A stretch of 36,961 bases of DNA from Methanomicrobiales archaeon HGW-Methanomicrobiales-2. GTDB lineage: Archaea; Halobacteriota; Methanomicrobia; Methanomicrobiales; Methanoculleaceae. The stretch lies in the NCBI GenBank assembly GCA_002839645.1, contig PGYL01000020.1, forward strand, positions 7,411 through 44,371. The letters run 5' to 3'. Within the stretch, counting starts at the first letter, position 1; each line of letters opens with the position of its first letter. The position numbers were made by a program, and so were the translations under genes. The notes under the pieces are model-generated. The model had not been told where the DNA came from. It saw only the letters and a program-made list of their open reading frames with translations, and made no database searches. This document shows, piece after piece, positions 23,001-31,190 of the stretch.

Positions 23001-23135
23001 TCAGATGGCAGAACCCTTAGAGGCAAGTATTTCTTCATAGGTATCCCCCTCTGCGACGACGACTCCTTTCAGACCCAGGGGGTAGGCGACATAGCCGTCA
23101 GGGTGTTTCTCGACGATGATCGTTAGGGTCTTCAT
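23001..23135 (-). pseudogene. hicB remnant (N-terminal 44 residues)
   Basis: The ATG at 23135 opens MKTLTIIVEKHPDGYVAYPL, GLKGVVVAEGDTYEEILAS and KGSAI before a TGA at 23001-23003. The strand-strand-helix with an EGDTYEE turn is the HicB N-terminal fold. A complete HicB would run on for about 25 residues before hicA. Instead the coding sequence stops and the repeat begins about 20 bases later. Confidence 0.7.
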
Positions 23136-23176
23136 GAGTTCATCTCTCCTCTAACCGGTCCGGGCAGGCATCGGTT

Positions 23177-23737
23177 TCATTCCACGCCACCCCCGTCTCC
23201 GGCGTTCGGGCGGCGGAGGATGATGACCACCCGGAGGATGACATAGAAGACAGCGGCGACCAGCACGCACTCGAGGTAGAACCCGAGGAACGTGAACGCG
23301 GAAAACACCAGACCATGTGCTAATGAGTCTTCGGCGAGCGGCAGTGCGTTCATGACGTCGTCAAGAAGCCACCCGAAGATCGGCAGCCGGTCCGCGAGCA
23401 GCGGGGGCTCGCCTCTCCAGCGGTGCGGGGTTATGAACAGGGGGAATACCAGCGGGGTCATTGCTGCGGCGGTAACGAGCACCGTCTGTATTCGCCCGTG
23501 AAACGAAAGGACGCCTGCGACAAGCGGGAACGGCGTAGCGGCCCCCGCAACTGCAAGAGTCAGGATCACCAGAAAGAGGGCGAGGAGGGCATTGCGTGCG
23601 TACCACAGGGTTTCACCGCTCGTCGTGTAGTGGCCGTAGATCTCGTTCCAGACAGTGGCTATCAGGAGGCCGTAGAGAGTATACTCCTCGGGGATGTATG
23701 ACGGCGGGGAGAAACTCGTGTATTCGGCAGTGAGGGT
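23177..23737 (-). pseudogene. Membrane-protein remnant without a start codon
   Basis: The frame is open from the TGA at 23738-23740 down to a stop at 23177. The first possible start (GTG at 23569) would omit EEYTLYGLLIATVWNEIYGH and more, which looks like genuine membrane-protein sequence. At least four hydrophobic segments follow (LLALFLVILTLAVAGAATPF; VLVTAAAMTPLVFPLFI; AFTFLGFYLECVLVAAVFYV). I do not recognise the family. The most likely reading is a 5'-truncated gene. A 130-residue protein from the GTG at 23569 is the alternative. Confidence 0.5.
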
Positions 23738-23740
23738 TCA

Positions 23741-24095
23741 CCCGGCCTTGGACGGATGGGGTGATCTTCCGCGGTTTTGCGAACGCTGTTTTGAGCATCC
23801 ACACAGGGAGATGAACTCGAATCCCTATAGCATTTCCCTCACAATCCTCTACACGCCCCTCGGCTGATTGCAAAAATGGGGTGTCCGATCCTGCTTTGGG
23901 GGCCGGGGGCAGAGGGGAGGGACCGTTCTCACGGCGAAGCGGATCATGCAGGGTACGCTATTCTTCGGCAACCAGGCACTCCTACGGCACCTCCGACCCG
24001 CCATTGGCGGTGATGTGACCGTGAGTACCCTGATGGCTTTGGCTCTGCGAAGAACTTAAACAGGATCGCCGTAAGCACGGTAAACTAGTGCATCC
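23741..24095. other. No recognisable gene (355 bases)
   Basis: No frame has a supported start, and none resembles a known family. The sequence links the truncated membrane-protein gene to the repeat copy at 24096. Confidence 0.4.
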
Positions 24096-24480
24096 TGTCA
24101 CTTTATTTTAGGGATTTTGGCGTGCGGGGCCGGGCGCTATGGTCGCACTCCGGAGCACGGCTTTCCACCGGGCTGCGCACCCATGGTGCTCGAGCTCCGT
24201 TCCTACCAGAACGTCGCATATCACACCTAGCGGTGCTCCTGCTCCGGTTCTACCGAACCATCGCAATCGCCACGCACTGCCCCCGCCCCCTGGGGCGGGG
24301 GAGGAAGGCCGAAGGCCGGGCGGGGTGGGGGTTACGGGTATCCCATTCGGCAGTAGAGACAGGGGGGAGGCCCCCTTGCACCTATCGGTGCTCAAGCTCC
24401 CTCCGGTCGCACTCCCCGTCGGCCCCACCCCCGCGAGGCGATATCCCCACGGTCCACTTGCAGGGGCATGCCCGGGGTGA
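24096..24480 (+). repeat. GC-rich interspersed repeat, copy B (most complete)
   Basis: About 385 bases with three parts. The left end is GTCACTTTATTTTAGGGATT then TTGGCGTGCGG. The middle has CGGTGCTCGAGCTCCG-type units and GTCGCACTCC. The right half contains GCCACGCACTGCCCCCGCCC, a 10-base-arm hairpin (CCCCCGCCCC 24280-24289, GGGGCGGGGG 24292-24301), GGCCGAAGGCCGGGCGGGGT and the end GGCGATATCCCCACGGTCCA. The right half is nearly identical to inverted copy C at 33950-34300. No protein frame is shared between copies, so it is probably non-coding. Confidence 0.75.
24280..24301. repeat. Perfect GC hairpin inside repeat copy B
   Basis: Ten-base arms (CCCCCGCCCC and GGGGCGGGGG) are separated by CT. 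The same arms occur in copy C at 34095-34116 with loop GG, so the stem is conserved while the loop differs. Confidence 0.85.
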
Positions 24481-24750
24481 TTCCTCATCCCGCGTCTATG
24501 CTTCCCTATTCATGCCCTATTCAACAGAACTGAAATTTCGTAGCTTCGCGTGAAGCAATCCATGGTGCAGATCGGGATATGGTCCCACACAGAAGGCAGG
24601 CCGTGAGAGATGCGAAGGGTGGGAAAGGAAATTCATAGAGTTACATGACAACGAGTACTAGAGGTGGTTTGATCGGATACGGCGGATTCAATGCCGCGGA
24701 ATGTCGTACAGTATTACAATTAAGTATACGTCTGCTGGATAGGTTAGGAT
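24481..24750 (+). promoter_or_regulatory. Upstream region of the intact hicBA module
   Basis: The 270 bases hold no gene I can support. The last 60 bases are AT-rich (TACAGTATTACAATTAAGTA at about 24709-24728) and could contain the hicBA promoter about 25 to 40 bases before the ATG at 24751. There is no strong ribosome site, consistent with a short leader. HicB usually represses here. Confidence 0.3.
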
Positions 24751-24954
24751 ATGAGACTGCGTGTAGTGCTCGAACCCAGTGAGGATGGGGGGTATACGGT
24801 CTATGTACCAGGCCTGCCCGGCTGTATCAGCGAAGGCGATACGAGAAAAGAAGCATTGGATAATATCAGGGAAGCTATCGAGCTGTATCTTGAAACCGTT
24901 GAGGATGATCTCGTTTTCAGCGAAACAGCCGAGCAGGTTGAGATTGCTGTATGA
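24751..24954 (+). CDS. hicB: HicB antitoxin
   Basis: The protein has 67 residues: RLRVVLEPSEDGGYTVYVPG, PGCISEGDTRKEALDNIREA and IELYLETVEDD, the standard degenerate RNase-H-like HicB fold with a CISEGDT turn. It lacks a separate DNA-binding domain, as in the short HicB types. It overlaps hicA by 4 bases (ATGA), with the antitoxin first. Base composition is close to 50 percent GC, well below the housekeeping genes. Confidence 0.88.
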   Translation: MRLRVVLEPSEDGGYTVYVPGLPGCISEGDTRKEALDNIREAIELYLETVEDDLVFSETAEQVEIAV

Positions 24955-25178
24955 GCAAGGTGCCTGTTCTTGATTACGACAGAGTCGTCATTGCTCTTCA
25001 AAGGGACGGGTGGGTTGTCGTCCGTACACGGGGTAGCCACATCCGCCTGCATAAGCATCTGCCCGATAAAATACTGAAATTGACAGTCCCTATGCACAAA
25101 CCAATCAAGCGCTCAACGCTGTCGCGCATTTTAAAACAGGCCGATATGACGGTCGAAAAATTGAATGATCTGCTCTAG
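24951..25178 (+). CDS. hicA: HicA toxin (mRNA interferase)
   Basis: The protein has 75 residues: VLDYDRVVIALQRDGWVVVR, TRGSHIRLHKHLPDKILKLT, VPMHKPIKRSTLSRILKQAD and MTVEKLNDLL. It is a double-stranded-RNA-binding fold with the catalytic His in GSHIRL. It cleaves mRNA and is neutralised by HicB, encoded 4 bases upstream in overlap. The module is intact, unlike the broken hicBA 2 kb to the left. Confidence 0.9.
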   Translation: MSKVPVLDYDRVVIALQRDGWVVVRTRGSHIRLHKHLPDKILKLTVPMHKPIKRSTLSRILKQADMTVEKLNDLL

Positions 25179-25301
25179 GCCGGCGCATGTGAGCGTCAAC
25201 TCCGGCAGGCTACGTTGACCGACACTCGATCTCCACAGGACCGGGCTCTCCTGGGGGGATGCCCGGTCTGCCCTTCACGAGAAAAGGGCTAACCCTCCCC
25301 C

Positions 25302-25355
25302 CTACCCGATCGGCTTCACCAGCCCGTGCCGGGGCTCGAGCACCTCGCCGTCCCC
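25302..25355 (-). repeat. Second copy of the mcm 3' end, directly behind the mcm stop
   Basis: Read on the minus strand just after the mcm stop, the sequence encodes GDGEVLEPRHGLVKPIG and TAG. The mcm C-terminus is GGDLLEPRHGYIKVT, and the DNA stretch CTCGAGCCCCGGCACGG is identical in both. This is a tandem duplicate of about 50 bases, either a leftover from recombination or the original gene end displaced by the present one. Confidence 0.75.
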
Positions 25356-25361
25356 CGCCTA

Positions 25362-28300
25362 TCACGTCACCTTGATATAGCCGTGCCGGGGCTCGAGCAG
25401 GTCCCCGCCCCGTTTCAGCTGCTCGATGGTGTGCTCGATCTTGTCGCGGGAGAAGCCCTGCTGCACCAGGATATCGAGCACTTCATCGAGTTTCGCCTGG
25501 CCGCCGGAGTCGCCGGAGATGTTCCGGATCGCCTCCTTGACCGACCGGATGATGTCGCGCTGCGACTTCATGACGCCGGTCACGAGCTTGTCGATGTCGA
25601 AGCTCCCCGTCTCGGCGTCGTAGGCGACCTGCCGGAGACAGACGTCCACGATCTTTAAGATCCGATCGGTATCCTCCGTATCGATGGTGGTCGAGAGGCG
25701 CATCCGGGCGCTCGCCTCTGCAAGGCGGACCAGAGCCTCAAGCTGCCGGGCGGTGACCGGGACGGGCTTGTTCCCGCTCGCGAGGTCCCGGAGCCGCATA
25801 TAGTAGGAGATCAGCGCATCCTGGGCCCCGTCGGAGAGGATGGGGAAGCAGGTCCGCTTTGCATACGCGATGTACTTCCGCAGGAGCGTCGGGTCGATGT
25901 CGGGGATGACGGGCGCAAGCGCCCGCTGGATGTAGGCATCGTCGACGTCGGGCAGCGGCGTGTATGCGTGCTGCTTGATCAGTTCGCCGACGGAATGAGT
26001 CTTGATGATGTGGTGGGCGATGGCCCCGTCGCGCTCGGCTTCCGGCTGGTCGGTCATCACGAAGATGAGGTCGAACCGCGAGAGGAGCGAGGGCGGCATG
26101 TCGATCTGCTCGCCGATCGGGATGAACTGGTCGAACCGTCCCAGTTTCGGGTTCGCCGCACCGAGGAGCGCACACCGGGACTTTAAGGTCGCGGTGATGC
26201 CGGCTTTTGCGACCGAGATCGAGTTGCCGCACCAGATCGGGATGCCGTTTCGCCGGACATACAGGATGTGGTTTGGGACCTCGAGGCAGTAGATCGTGCC
26301 CTTATACGGGCGCTTCTCGATCTGCCGCTGCCCGTTTGAGTTGACGTTCGGCTCGTTCTGGCCGTCGCGGATGAAGGTCACCTGGAAGATATCGTGGGTC
26401 ACGGTCGAGGTCCCGCCCCGCGGGGTGGGTGTGACGGTCCCGGCCTCCCGCATGAGATGGACGTTTCCGGACCACCCCTTCTTCAGCAGGAGTTCGGTGA
26501 CGTCGTCGGCAAGCCTCTTCGAGGAGGTGATGTATATCGAGACCCCGGTCGTTTTGTTGACGTAGCCGTCCCCGAGCATCAGCGCGTCGAGGAGTATCCC
26601 GATCTGCTCCGGGGGGAGGCGTTTTGCGTAATCGGGGACGTACTTCTCGTGACATTTTCCAAACGGCGCAAGGTGTTGTGCGAGCTGCTTTGCGTTGATC
26701 GCAAAGTTTGCACCGTCGTACGAAAAGCGGAACGGCAGCCTCTCAAGACACTGCCGGATCTTTTCGACCGACTCAGGAATCTTTTGCGATATGATCACGC
26801 GGTAGGGAACCTGCGTCTGGTGATGCCGCTGGACGGACCCTTCGGAGAGGAAGTAGCCCAGGAACTCAAGCCAGTCATCCATCCCGATGCGGATGGGGTC
26901 GGTGAGTTTTCCTTTTGAGTTCTGGTTCGCGAACTTGGTGACGGGCGGGATCTCGTAGGTCTCCTGCCGTTCCCCCGCCCATGCGGCGTTCTTCTTGAAC
27001 CGCATCCTTTTATGGGTGGGGACCTCGTCCATGCGGATGAGCTGGAATCCCTCCCACTCGTCGGCACGCCGGTTCAGGTTGACGTACATCCGGTGGTTCG
27101 GCGTGACCGCGAGGTCCACCTGCCGTGACTTGATGTAATACAGTTCCCCGTCGTACGCCGATGCCACAAAATCGGACGGGGATGCGTACTCAAGCCTGCC
27201 GTCGGGAGAGAGCGTCGCGACACGGTCGTCTGAGGTTACATCCCGGAATAATTTCCAACCGGCCTCCGTAAGGACTTCGGTCACGTCGTCGTAGCACTGC
27301 TGCTCCATCGCCTCGTGGAGCGCGCTCCGGTCCTCTTTCGCCATCTTGTCCATCTCATCGACGGCTGCGATCCCCATATCGGCGAGGACCAGCGCACCGG
27401 CTTCGAGCGTCCAGCGGCCGTCGCCGAACTCGTCCTTGACGGCCGTCGCCGTCAGCCCCGCGGATGTCGACGACTTGCCGCTCGTGTAGATCCCCCGCGG
27501 CGAGAGTTTCACGACGTAACGCAAAATTTGACTCTTTGCGATACCCGGGTCGCCGACCAGGAGGACGTGGATATCGCCGCGGAGGCGGGAGCCGTCCGGC
27601 ATCTCCTTGGCGATGCCGCCGAAGAGCTGGAGCGCGATCGCCTCTTTCACGTCGTCGGTGCCGTAGATCGTCGGCGCGATCGACCGGGCGATCTTCTTGT
27701 AGATCGAGGGATCGCGGGCGAGCGCCATGATCTTCGTCTCGTCCTCCTCGGTGATCGAGACCTCCTCGAACTCCTTCTCGCCGATCTCGATGGAGTTGCA
27801 TTCGAGGTAGATATCAAAGAGTGTGCTCTTCTGGCCGGAGTTGATCCTCTGCACCGATCGCAGGATGCCGTTCACCACCACCCGGTCACCCGGGGCGACC
27901 ATGCCGGTGAGGTCGTCGGTGACATCGATATCGAGCGTCTGGGGCTGTTCGCCGCCCCGGAGACCCTCGGGCGACTCCTGGACCCGGAGTTTCTGGGCGT
28001 CGACGAACCGGCACCGGTTCATCACCAGGTCAAGCCGGGTCTTCCTCTCACAGTTCGGGCAGAAGTCAGGCTCATCGAACCGCCCGTAGCCCTGGGGGAC
28101 CGGCTCGGTGTTCTTCCCGCAGGAGCGGCACTTGAAGACCGCGCTGACGATCCGGGGGCGCACCTCGGTCGTCTTTCTGAGGATCCCCTCGATGCCGATG
28201 AACGTGTTGATCTGGTCGGCCCTGATATCCCGGACGTCGGTCTTCTGCGGCAGGTTCGTGAACCGGATGTTGATCTGCTCCGGGTCCTGGCTATCTTTCA

Positions 28301-28538
28301 GTTTGATGAGTTTGTTCTGGACAATCGCGTCCCGGATATCCCCGAGCACCTTGCCCGGGCTCCGCAGGAGCTCGAATGCGAGCCTGTTATTCAGGATCTT
28401 TCGAAAATCGATGATGAGCGACCGCTTATGAGGGTACTCGCGGGAGAGCTCGGCGAGCTCCCGCTTGTACTGCTTCTTTAAGAATTTCGTCCACTCACCG
28501 ACGACATCGGTGACCTCAACGGTTACCTCTTCGGTCAC
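25362..28538 (-). CDS. mcm: MCM replicative helicase containing an intein
   Basis: The precursor has 1058 residues from the GTG at 28538, chosen for GAGGG 6 bases upstream; this leaves 10 bases after the rfcS stop. The N-terminal domain contains the zinc site (CRSCG and CPNC, residues 137-163). The AAA+ core has Walker A VGDPGIAKSQ (329-338), Walker B AAVDEMDKM (391-399) and, after the intein, sensor and Arg-finger sequence (AKAGITATLKSRCALLGAAN; LSRFDLIFVMTD). A winged helix ends the protein. The host protein after splicing has 700 residues, normal for archaeal MCM, which unwinds DNA at the fork as a hexamer. rfcS lies just upstream in the same unit. Confidence 0.95.
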   Translation of the reverse strand: MTEEVTVEVTDVVGEWTKFLKKQYKRELAELSREYPHKRSLIIDFRKILNNRLAFELLRSPGKVLGDIRDAIVQNKLIKLKDSQDPEQINIRFTNLPQKTDVRDIRADQINTFIGIEGILRKTTEVRPRIVSAVFKCRSCGKNTEPVPQGYGRFDEPDFCPNCERKTRLDLVMNRCRFVDAQKLRVQESPEGLRGGEQPQTLDIDVTDDLTGMVAPGDRVVVNGILRSVQRINSGQKSTLFDIYLECNSIEIGEKEFEEVSITEEDETKIMALARDPSIYKKIARSIAPTIYGTDDVKEAIALQLFGGIAKEMPDGSRLRGDIHVLLVGDPGIAKSQILRYVVKLSPRGIYTSGKSSTSAGLTATAVKDEFGDGRWTLEAGALVLADMGIAAVDEMDKMAKEDRSALHEAMEQQCYDDVTEVLTEAGWKLFRDVTSDDRVATLSPDGRLEYASPSDFVASAYDGELYYIKSRQVDLAVTPNHRMYVNLNRRADEWEGFQLIRMDEVPTHKRMRFKKNAAWAGERQETYEIPPVTKFANQNSKGKLTDPIRIGMDDWLEFLGYFLSEGSVQRHHQTQVPYRVIISQKIPESVEKIRQCLERLPFRFSYDGANFAINAKQLAQHLAPFGKCHEKYVPDYAKRLPPEQIGILLDALMLGDGYVNKTTGVSIYITSSKRLADDVTELLLKKGWSGNVHLMREAGTVTPTPRGGTSTVTHDIFQVTFIRDGQNEPNVNSNGQRQIEKRPYKGTIYCLEVPNHILYVRRNGIPIWCGNSISVAKAGITATLKSRCALLGAANPKLGRFDQFIPIGEQIDMPPSLLSRFDLIFVMTDQPEAERDGAIAHHIIKTHSVGELIKQHAYTPLPDVDDAYIQRALAPVIPDIDPTLLRKYIAYAKRTCFPILSDGAQDALISYYMRLRDLASGNKPVPVTARQLEALVRLAEASARMRLSTTIDTEDTDRILKIVDVCLRQVAYDAETGSFDIDKLVTGVMKSQRDIIRSVKEAIRNISGDSGGQAKLDEVLDILVQQGFSRDKIEHTIEQLKRGGDLLEPRHGYIKVT
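26223..27296 (-). mobile_element. Intein with LAGLIDADG homing endonuclease in mcm
   Basis: The intein has 358 residues (415-772 of the precursor). It begins with Cys (CYDDVTEVLTEAGWKLFRDV) directly after HEAMEQQ and ends in ...GIPIWCGN before the extein Ser of SISVAKAGI. Block B is VDLAVTPNHRMYVNL (T..H). The endonuclease motifs are FLGYFLSEG and LLDALMLGDGYVN, both with the acidic catalytic residue, so homing activity may be retained. Blocks F and G include GTIYCLEVPNHILYVRRNGI. The residue before the final Asn is Gly, where most inteins have His. The insertion site lies after Walker B in a highly conserved stretch of MCM. Confidence 0.93.
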
Positions 28539-28548
28539 GGCAGAACCC

Positions 28549-29523
28549 TCACCGGTGCTGCCCTGCGGCGAGAACGAACCGGGCGAGCAACGCCTCCATC
28601 TGGATGTCGCTGCTTGCTCCTTCGGAGAGGCGGAAATCAGTCTCGCCGAGGGCATCTATCAGTCTCACTTTGAGTGTCCGGTCGATGTCGCGCTGGACCA
28701 GCGCCCGGTAGCACTGGTTGATCAGCTCGTTTGGGGCGATGCCCCGGACGTGCGTCAGTTCGGAGAGCGCCTGTTCCGCCTCATCGAACTTTCCTGCTAT
28801 CGAGAGGTCGAGGAGCTCGTTGATCTCCGACGGGCGGGCCGTTGAGGTGATCTCGTAGATCATCTCTTCGTCGATGGTGGGCCGGAGGATGGCGGCGCCC
28901 TGCAGGGCGTTGATCGCCTTCCTCATATCCCCGGAAGCGACATAGACGATGGCGTCGAGCGCCCCCTCCGTGACGGTGAGGCCTTCGACTGCGGCAATCC
29001 TCCGGGTCTCCTCGATGACCGCCTCGCGGTCGAGCGGCCTGAACCGGTAGATGGCGCACCGGCTCTGGATGGGGTCGATGATCTTCGAGGAGTAGTTGCA
29101 CGAGAGGATGAACCGGCAGGTCCGGGCGTAGGTCTCCATCGTCCTCCGGAGGGCGGCCTGTGCGTCGGTGGTGAGCGCGTCCGCCTCGTCTAAGAAGAGG
29201 ACCTTGAACGTCGCGCCGGCAAGCGGCGATGTCCGGGCGAACTCCTTGATCTGGTTTCTGACGACGTCGATGCCGCGCTCGTCGGAGGCGTTCATCTCGC
29301 GGAAGTTCATCTGCCAGGAGTCGCCGAAGAACTCCCGCGCGAGCGCCACGGCGGCGGTCGTCTTCCCGATCCCCGCGCTGCCCGTGAAGAGAAGGTGCGG
29401 CAGGTTGCCGGTCTTCACGTAGGATTGGAGGCGCACCACGATATCCTTCTGTCCGACCATCTCATCGAGTCTTCTGGGCCGATACTTCTCTATCCAGATG
29501 GTGTGGTTGCCGTCCATTTGCAT
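28549..29523 (-). CDS. rfcS: Replication factor C small subunit
   Basis: The protein has 324 residues from the ATG at 29523; an ATG at 29517 is also possible and would remove only MQ. RFC boxes are classical: [20 protein letters not shown] (box II), [19 protein letters not shown] (Walker A), [39 protein letters not shown] (Walker B DEAD) and [20 protein letters not shown] (SRC). It forms the clamp loader with the large subunit, loading PCNA with ATP. It shares an operon with mcm, 10 bases apart. The divergent RfcS2-like protein is at 15505-16515. Confidence 0.95.
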   Translation of the reverse strand: MQMDGNHTIWIEKYRPRRLDEMVGQKDIVVRLQSYVKTGNLPHLLFTGSAGIGKTTAAVALAREFFGDSWQMNFREMNASDERGIDVVRNQIKEFARTSPLAGATFKVLFLDEADALTTDAQAALRRTMETYARTCRFILSCNYSSKIIDPIQSRCAIYRFRPLDREAVIEETRRIAAVEGLTVTEGALDAIVYVASGDMRKAINALQGAAILRPTIDEEMIYEITSTARPSEINELLDLSIAGKFDEAEQALSELTHVRGIAPNELINQCYRALVQRDIDRTLKVRLIDALGETDFRLSEGASSDIQMEALLARFVLAAGQHR

Positions 29524-29702
29524 AATGTTTGGTGCTCGCGCATCGTAAAAGCATCGACATCTCTCCCGGTGATCCTTTTTAGTGGTTGAGGGCGAAGAGA
29601 TAGGTACAGAGACCAGGGAAATATCACGGGTTTGCATGGAGTTACGGCCGGCCGTGACTCCTGCACCGAGATTCCTTGTTCCTTTCCTGAGGCGGACGAA
29701 TT

Positions 29703-30449
29703 ATGGAACCTGCTGGACGGGTATTTGCGCGGGACTTCTCCGCCGCGCGGCATACGGTGGACTCCGGGGACGGCTCGTACGTGGTGACGCCCACTGGCGC
29801 CTGGTGCCGCCGTCTCTTCATCGTCGGCGCCCTCACCGAGAAGAAGGGGAGCGGCGACGTCATGCAGGCCCGGATCGCCGACCCTACCGGAACGTTCCGG
29901 GTCACGGCAGACTGGCAGAGCCCGGACGCGGTCGAGACGCTCGGCTACATCGAGCCGCCTGCGTTCGTCGCCGTCACCTGCCGGGCGACGCTCACCGGTT
30001 CCGGGTCGAGGGCATACGGAGTGTTAGACGGCGAAACGATCAACGTGGTGAACCGCACGGTTCGCGACCACTGGGTGCTCGCGACAGCCGGCGCGATGCT
30101 CGATCGCCTCGAAGCACTCCGGGACGGCGGGGATGAACGGGCCGCGACCGCTCTGCGGCTCTACGGGACCACGGACGAGGATATTCGCGATATGGCCGGG
30201 ATGGTCCGGACGGCGCTTGCAACCGTCCGCTATATCGCCCCCGGCGATCTCGAGCCCGTCATCGGGCGTGACCTTCTCCTTACCGCCCTCGGTGACGGGG
30301 GAGGGGCCCGGGGCATCAGTCTCGACGACGCCGTCGCCGCGGGGGTGCGCTCCGGGCTCTCTGCCCGGGACGCAAAGAGAGCGCTCGAGGAACTCATCGC
30401 CGCAGGGGAATGCTACCTGCCCGCATCGGGTATGATAAAACTGATCTGA
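29703..30449 (+). CDS. RPA-associated OB-fold protein (RPAP family)
   Basis: The protein has 248 residues from an ATG with GAGGCGG about 8 bases upstream. The N-terminal OB fold reads TPTGAWCRRLFIVGALTEKK and MQARIADPTGTFRVTADWQS. A helical C-terminal region contains RDAKRALEELIAAGECYLPA. This fits the archaeal RPA-associated proteins (COG3390), which bind single-stranded DNA together with RPA. In haloarchaea they form an operon with rpa and a phosphoesterase. Here the phosphoesterase follows 6 bases after the stop, but no rpa gene is in the window. The gene is divergent from rfcS-mcm. Confidence 0.8.
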   Translation: MEPAGRVFARDFSAARHTVDSGDGSYVVTPTGAWCRRLFIVGALTEKKGSGDVMQARIADPTGTFRVTADWQSPDAVETLGYIEPPAFVAVTCRATLTGSGSRAYGVLDGETINVVNRTVRDHWVLATAGAMLDRLEALRDGGDERAATALRLYGTTDEDIRDMAGMVRTALATVRYIAPGDLEPVIGRDLLLTALGDGGGARGISLDDAVAAGVRSGLSARDAKRALEELIAAGECYLPASGMIKLI

Positions 30450-30455
30450 CACGAT

Positions 30456-31190
30456 ATGCACCTTCATTTCATCGAGAACGGCCCGGCCCTCCTGATCGAG
30501 CGGGACCAGCGCGTGCTGGTCGTCGCCGACCTGCACATGGGCATCGAATCGGGCCTCGAACGTCACGGCGTCCACATCGCGAGCCGGAGCGCCGCCCGGG
30601 CCGACCGGGTGATCGCCTGCATCGAGGAAGCAAAACCCGACCTTCTCCTCCTCCTCGGGGACGTCAAGCACAACGTCCCGGTCACGAGCAGGCAGGAATA
30701 CCGGGAGCTCCCCGGCGTCCTTGCGAGGTTCCGGGACCGCGTGCCGATCGCCGTCGCCCCGGGCAACCATGATGGGGGCATCGGACAGTTCCTCGACCCC
30801 GGAGAACTCCTGCCCTCAGGGGGTGCGCTCATCGACGGTGTCGGCTACCTCCACGGCCACACCCACCCCGCCCCCGAACTCCCCGGCCACCTGATCGTCC
30901 TCGGCCACCACCACCCGGTCGTCTCGCTCGTCGATTCCGTCGGATGCGCCGCACGTGCCCGGCCGGCCTACCTCTACTCGGGGTTCGAAGGGCCTTGCCT
31001 GGACCGCACCCGGCTCCTCTTCGTCCCGGCCTTCAACGAGTTTGCCGGCGGTATCGACGTCGGGCGGCTGCGGGAGAGCGGGCTTGGTCCCCTCTCCCGG
31101 TGCATAGACGAAAATTCCGCGGAGGTGTTTTTAGCAGATGGCACATACGTCGGCTCCCCGGCCACGCTCTGCCCCGCCGGCAACGGCTGA
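30456..31190 (+). CDS. RPA-associated metallophosphoesterase (COG1407-type)
   Basis: The protein has 244 residues. Metal motifs in order are VLVVADLHMGIESGLERHG (DxH), LLLLLGDVKHNVP (GDxxH-like), IAVAPGNHDGGIGQF (GNHD), YLHGHTHPAP (GHTH) and LIVLGHHHPVVSLVD. It is a calcineurin-like fold with two metal ions, probably a nuclease or phosphodiesterase acting on DNA ends. It lies between the RPA-associated gene and lhr. The end overlaps the lhr start by about 53 bases, so the two are tightly coupled. Lhr-phosphoesterase pairing is also known from bacteria. Confidence 0.87.
   Translation: MHLHFIENGPALLIERDQRVLVVADLHMGIESGLERHGVHIASRSAARADRVIACIEEAKPDLLLLLGDVKHNVPVTSRQEYRELPGVLARFRDRVPIAVAPGNHDGGIGQFLDPGELLPSGGALIDGVGYLHGHTHPAPELPGHLIVLGHHHPVVSLVDSVGCAARARPAYLYSGFEGPCLDRTRLLFVPAFNEFAGGIDVGRLRESGLGPLSRCIDENSAEVFLADGTYVGSPATLCPAGNG

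Noticed and set aside
24096-24480. CRISPR array or tRNA/rRNA gene
   Set aside because: The repeated units are not regularly spaced, there are no unique spacers of even length, and no cloverleaf or rRNA core sequence is visible.
27315-28481. Plus-strand open frame of 388 codons
   Set aside because: It is antisense to the MCM N-terminal region and has no family features.
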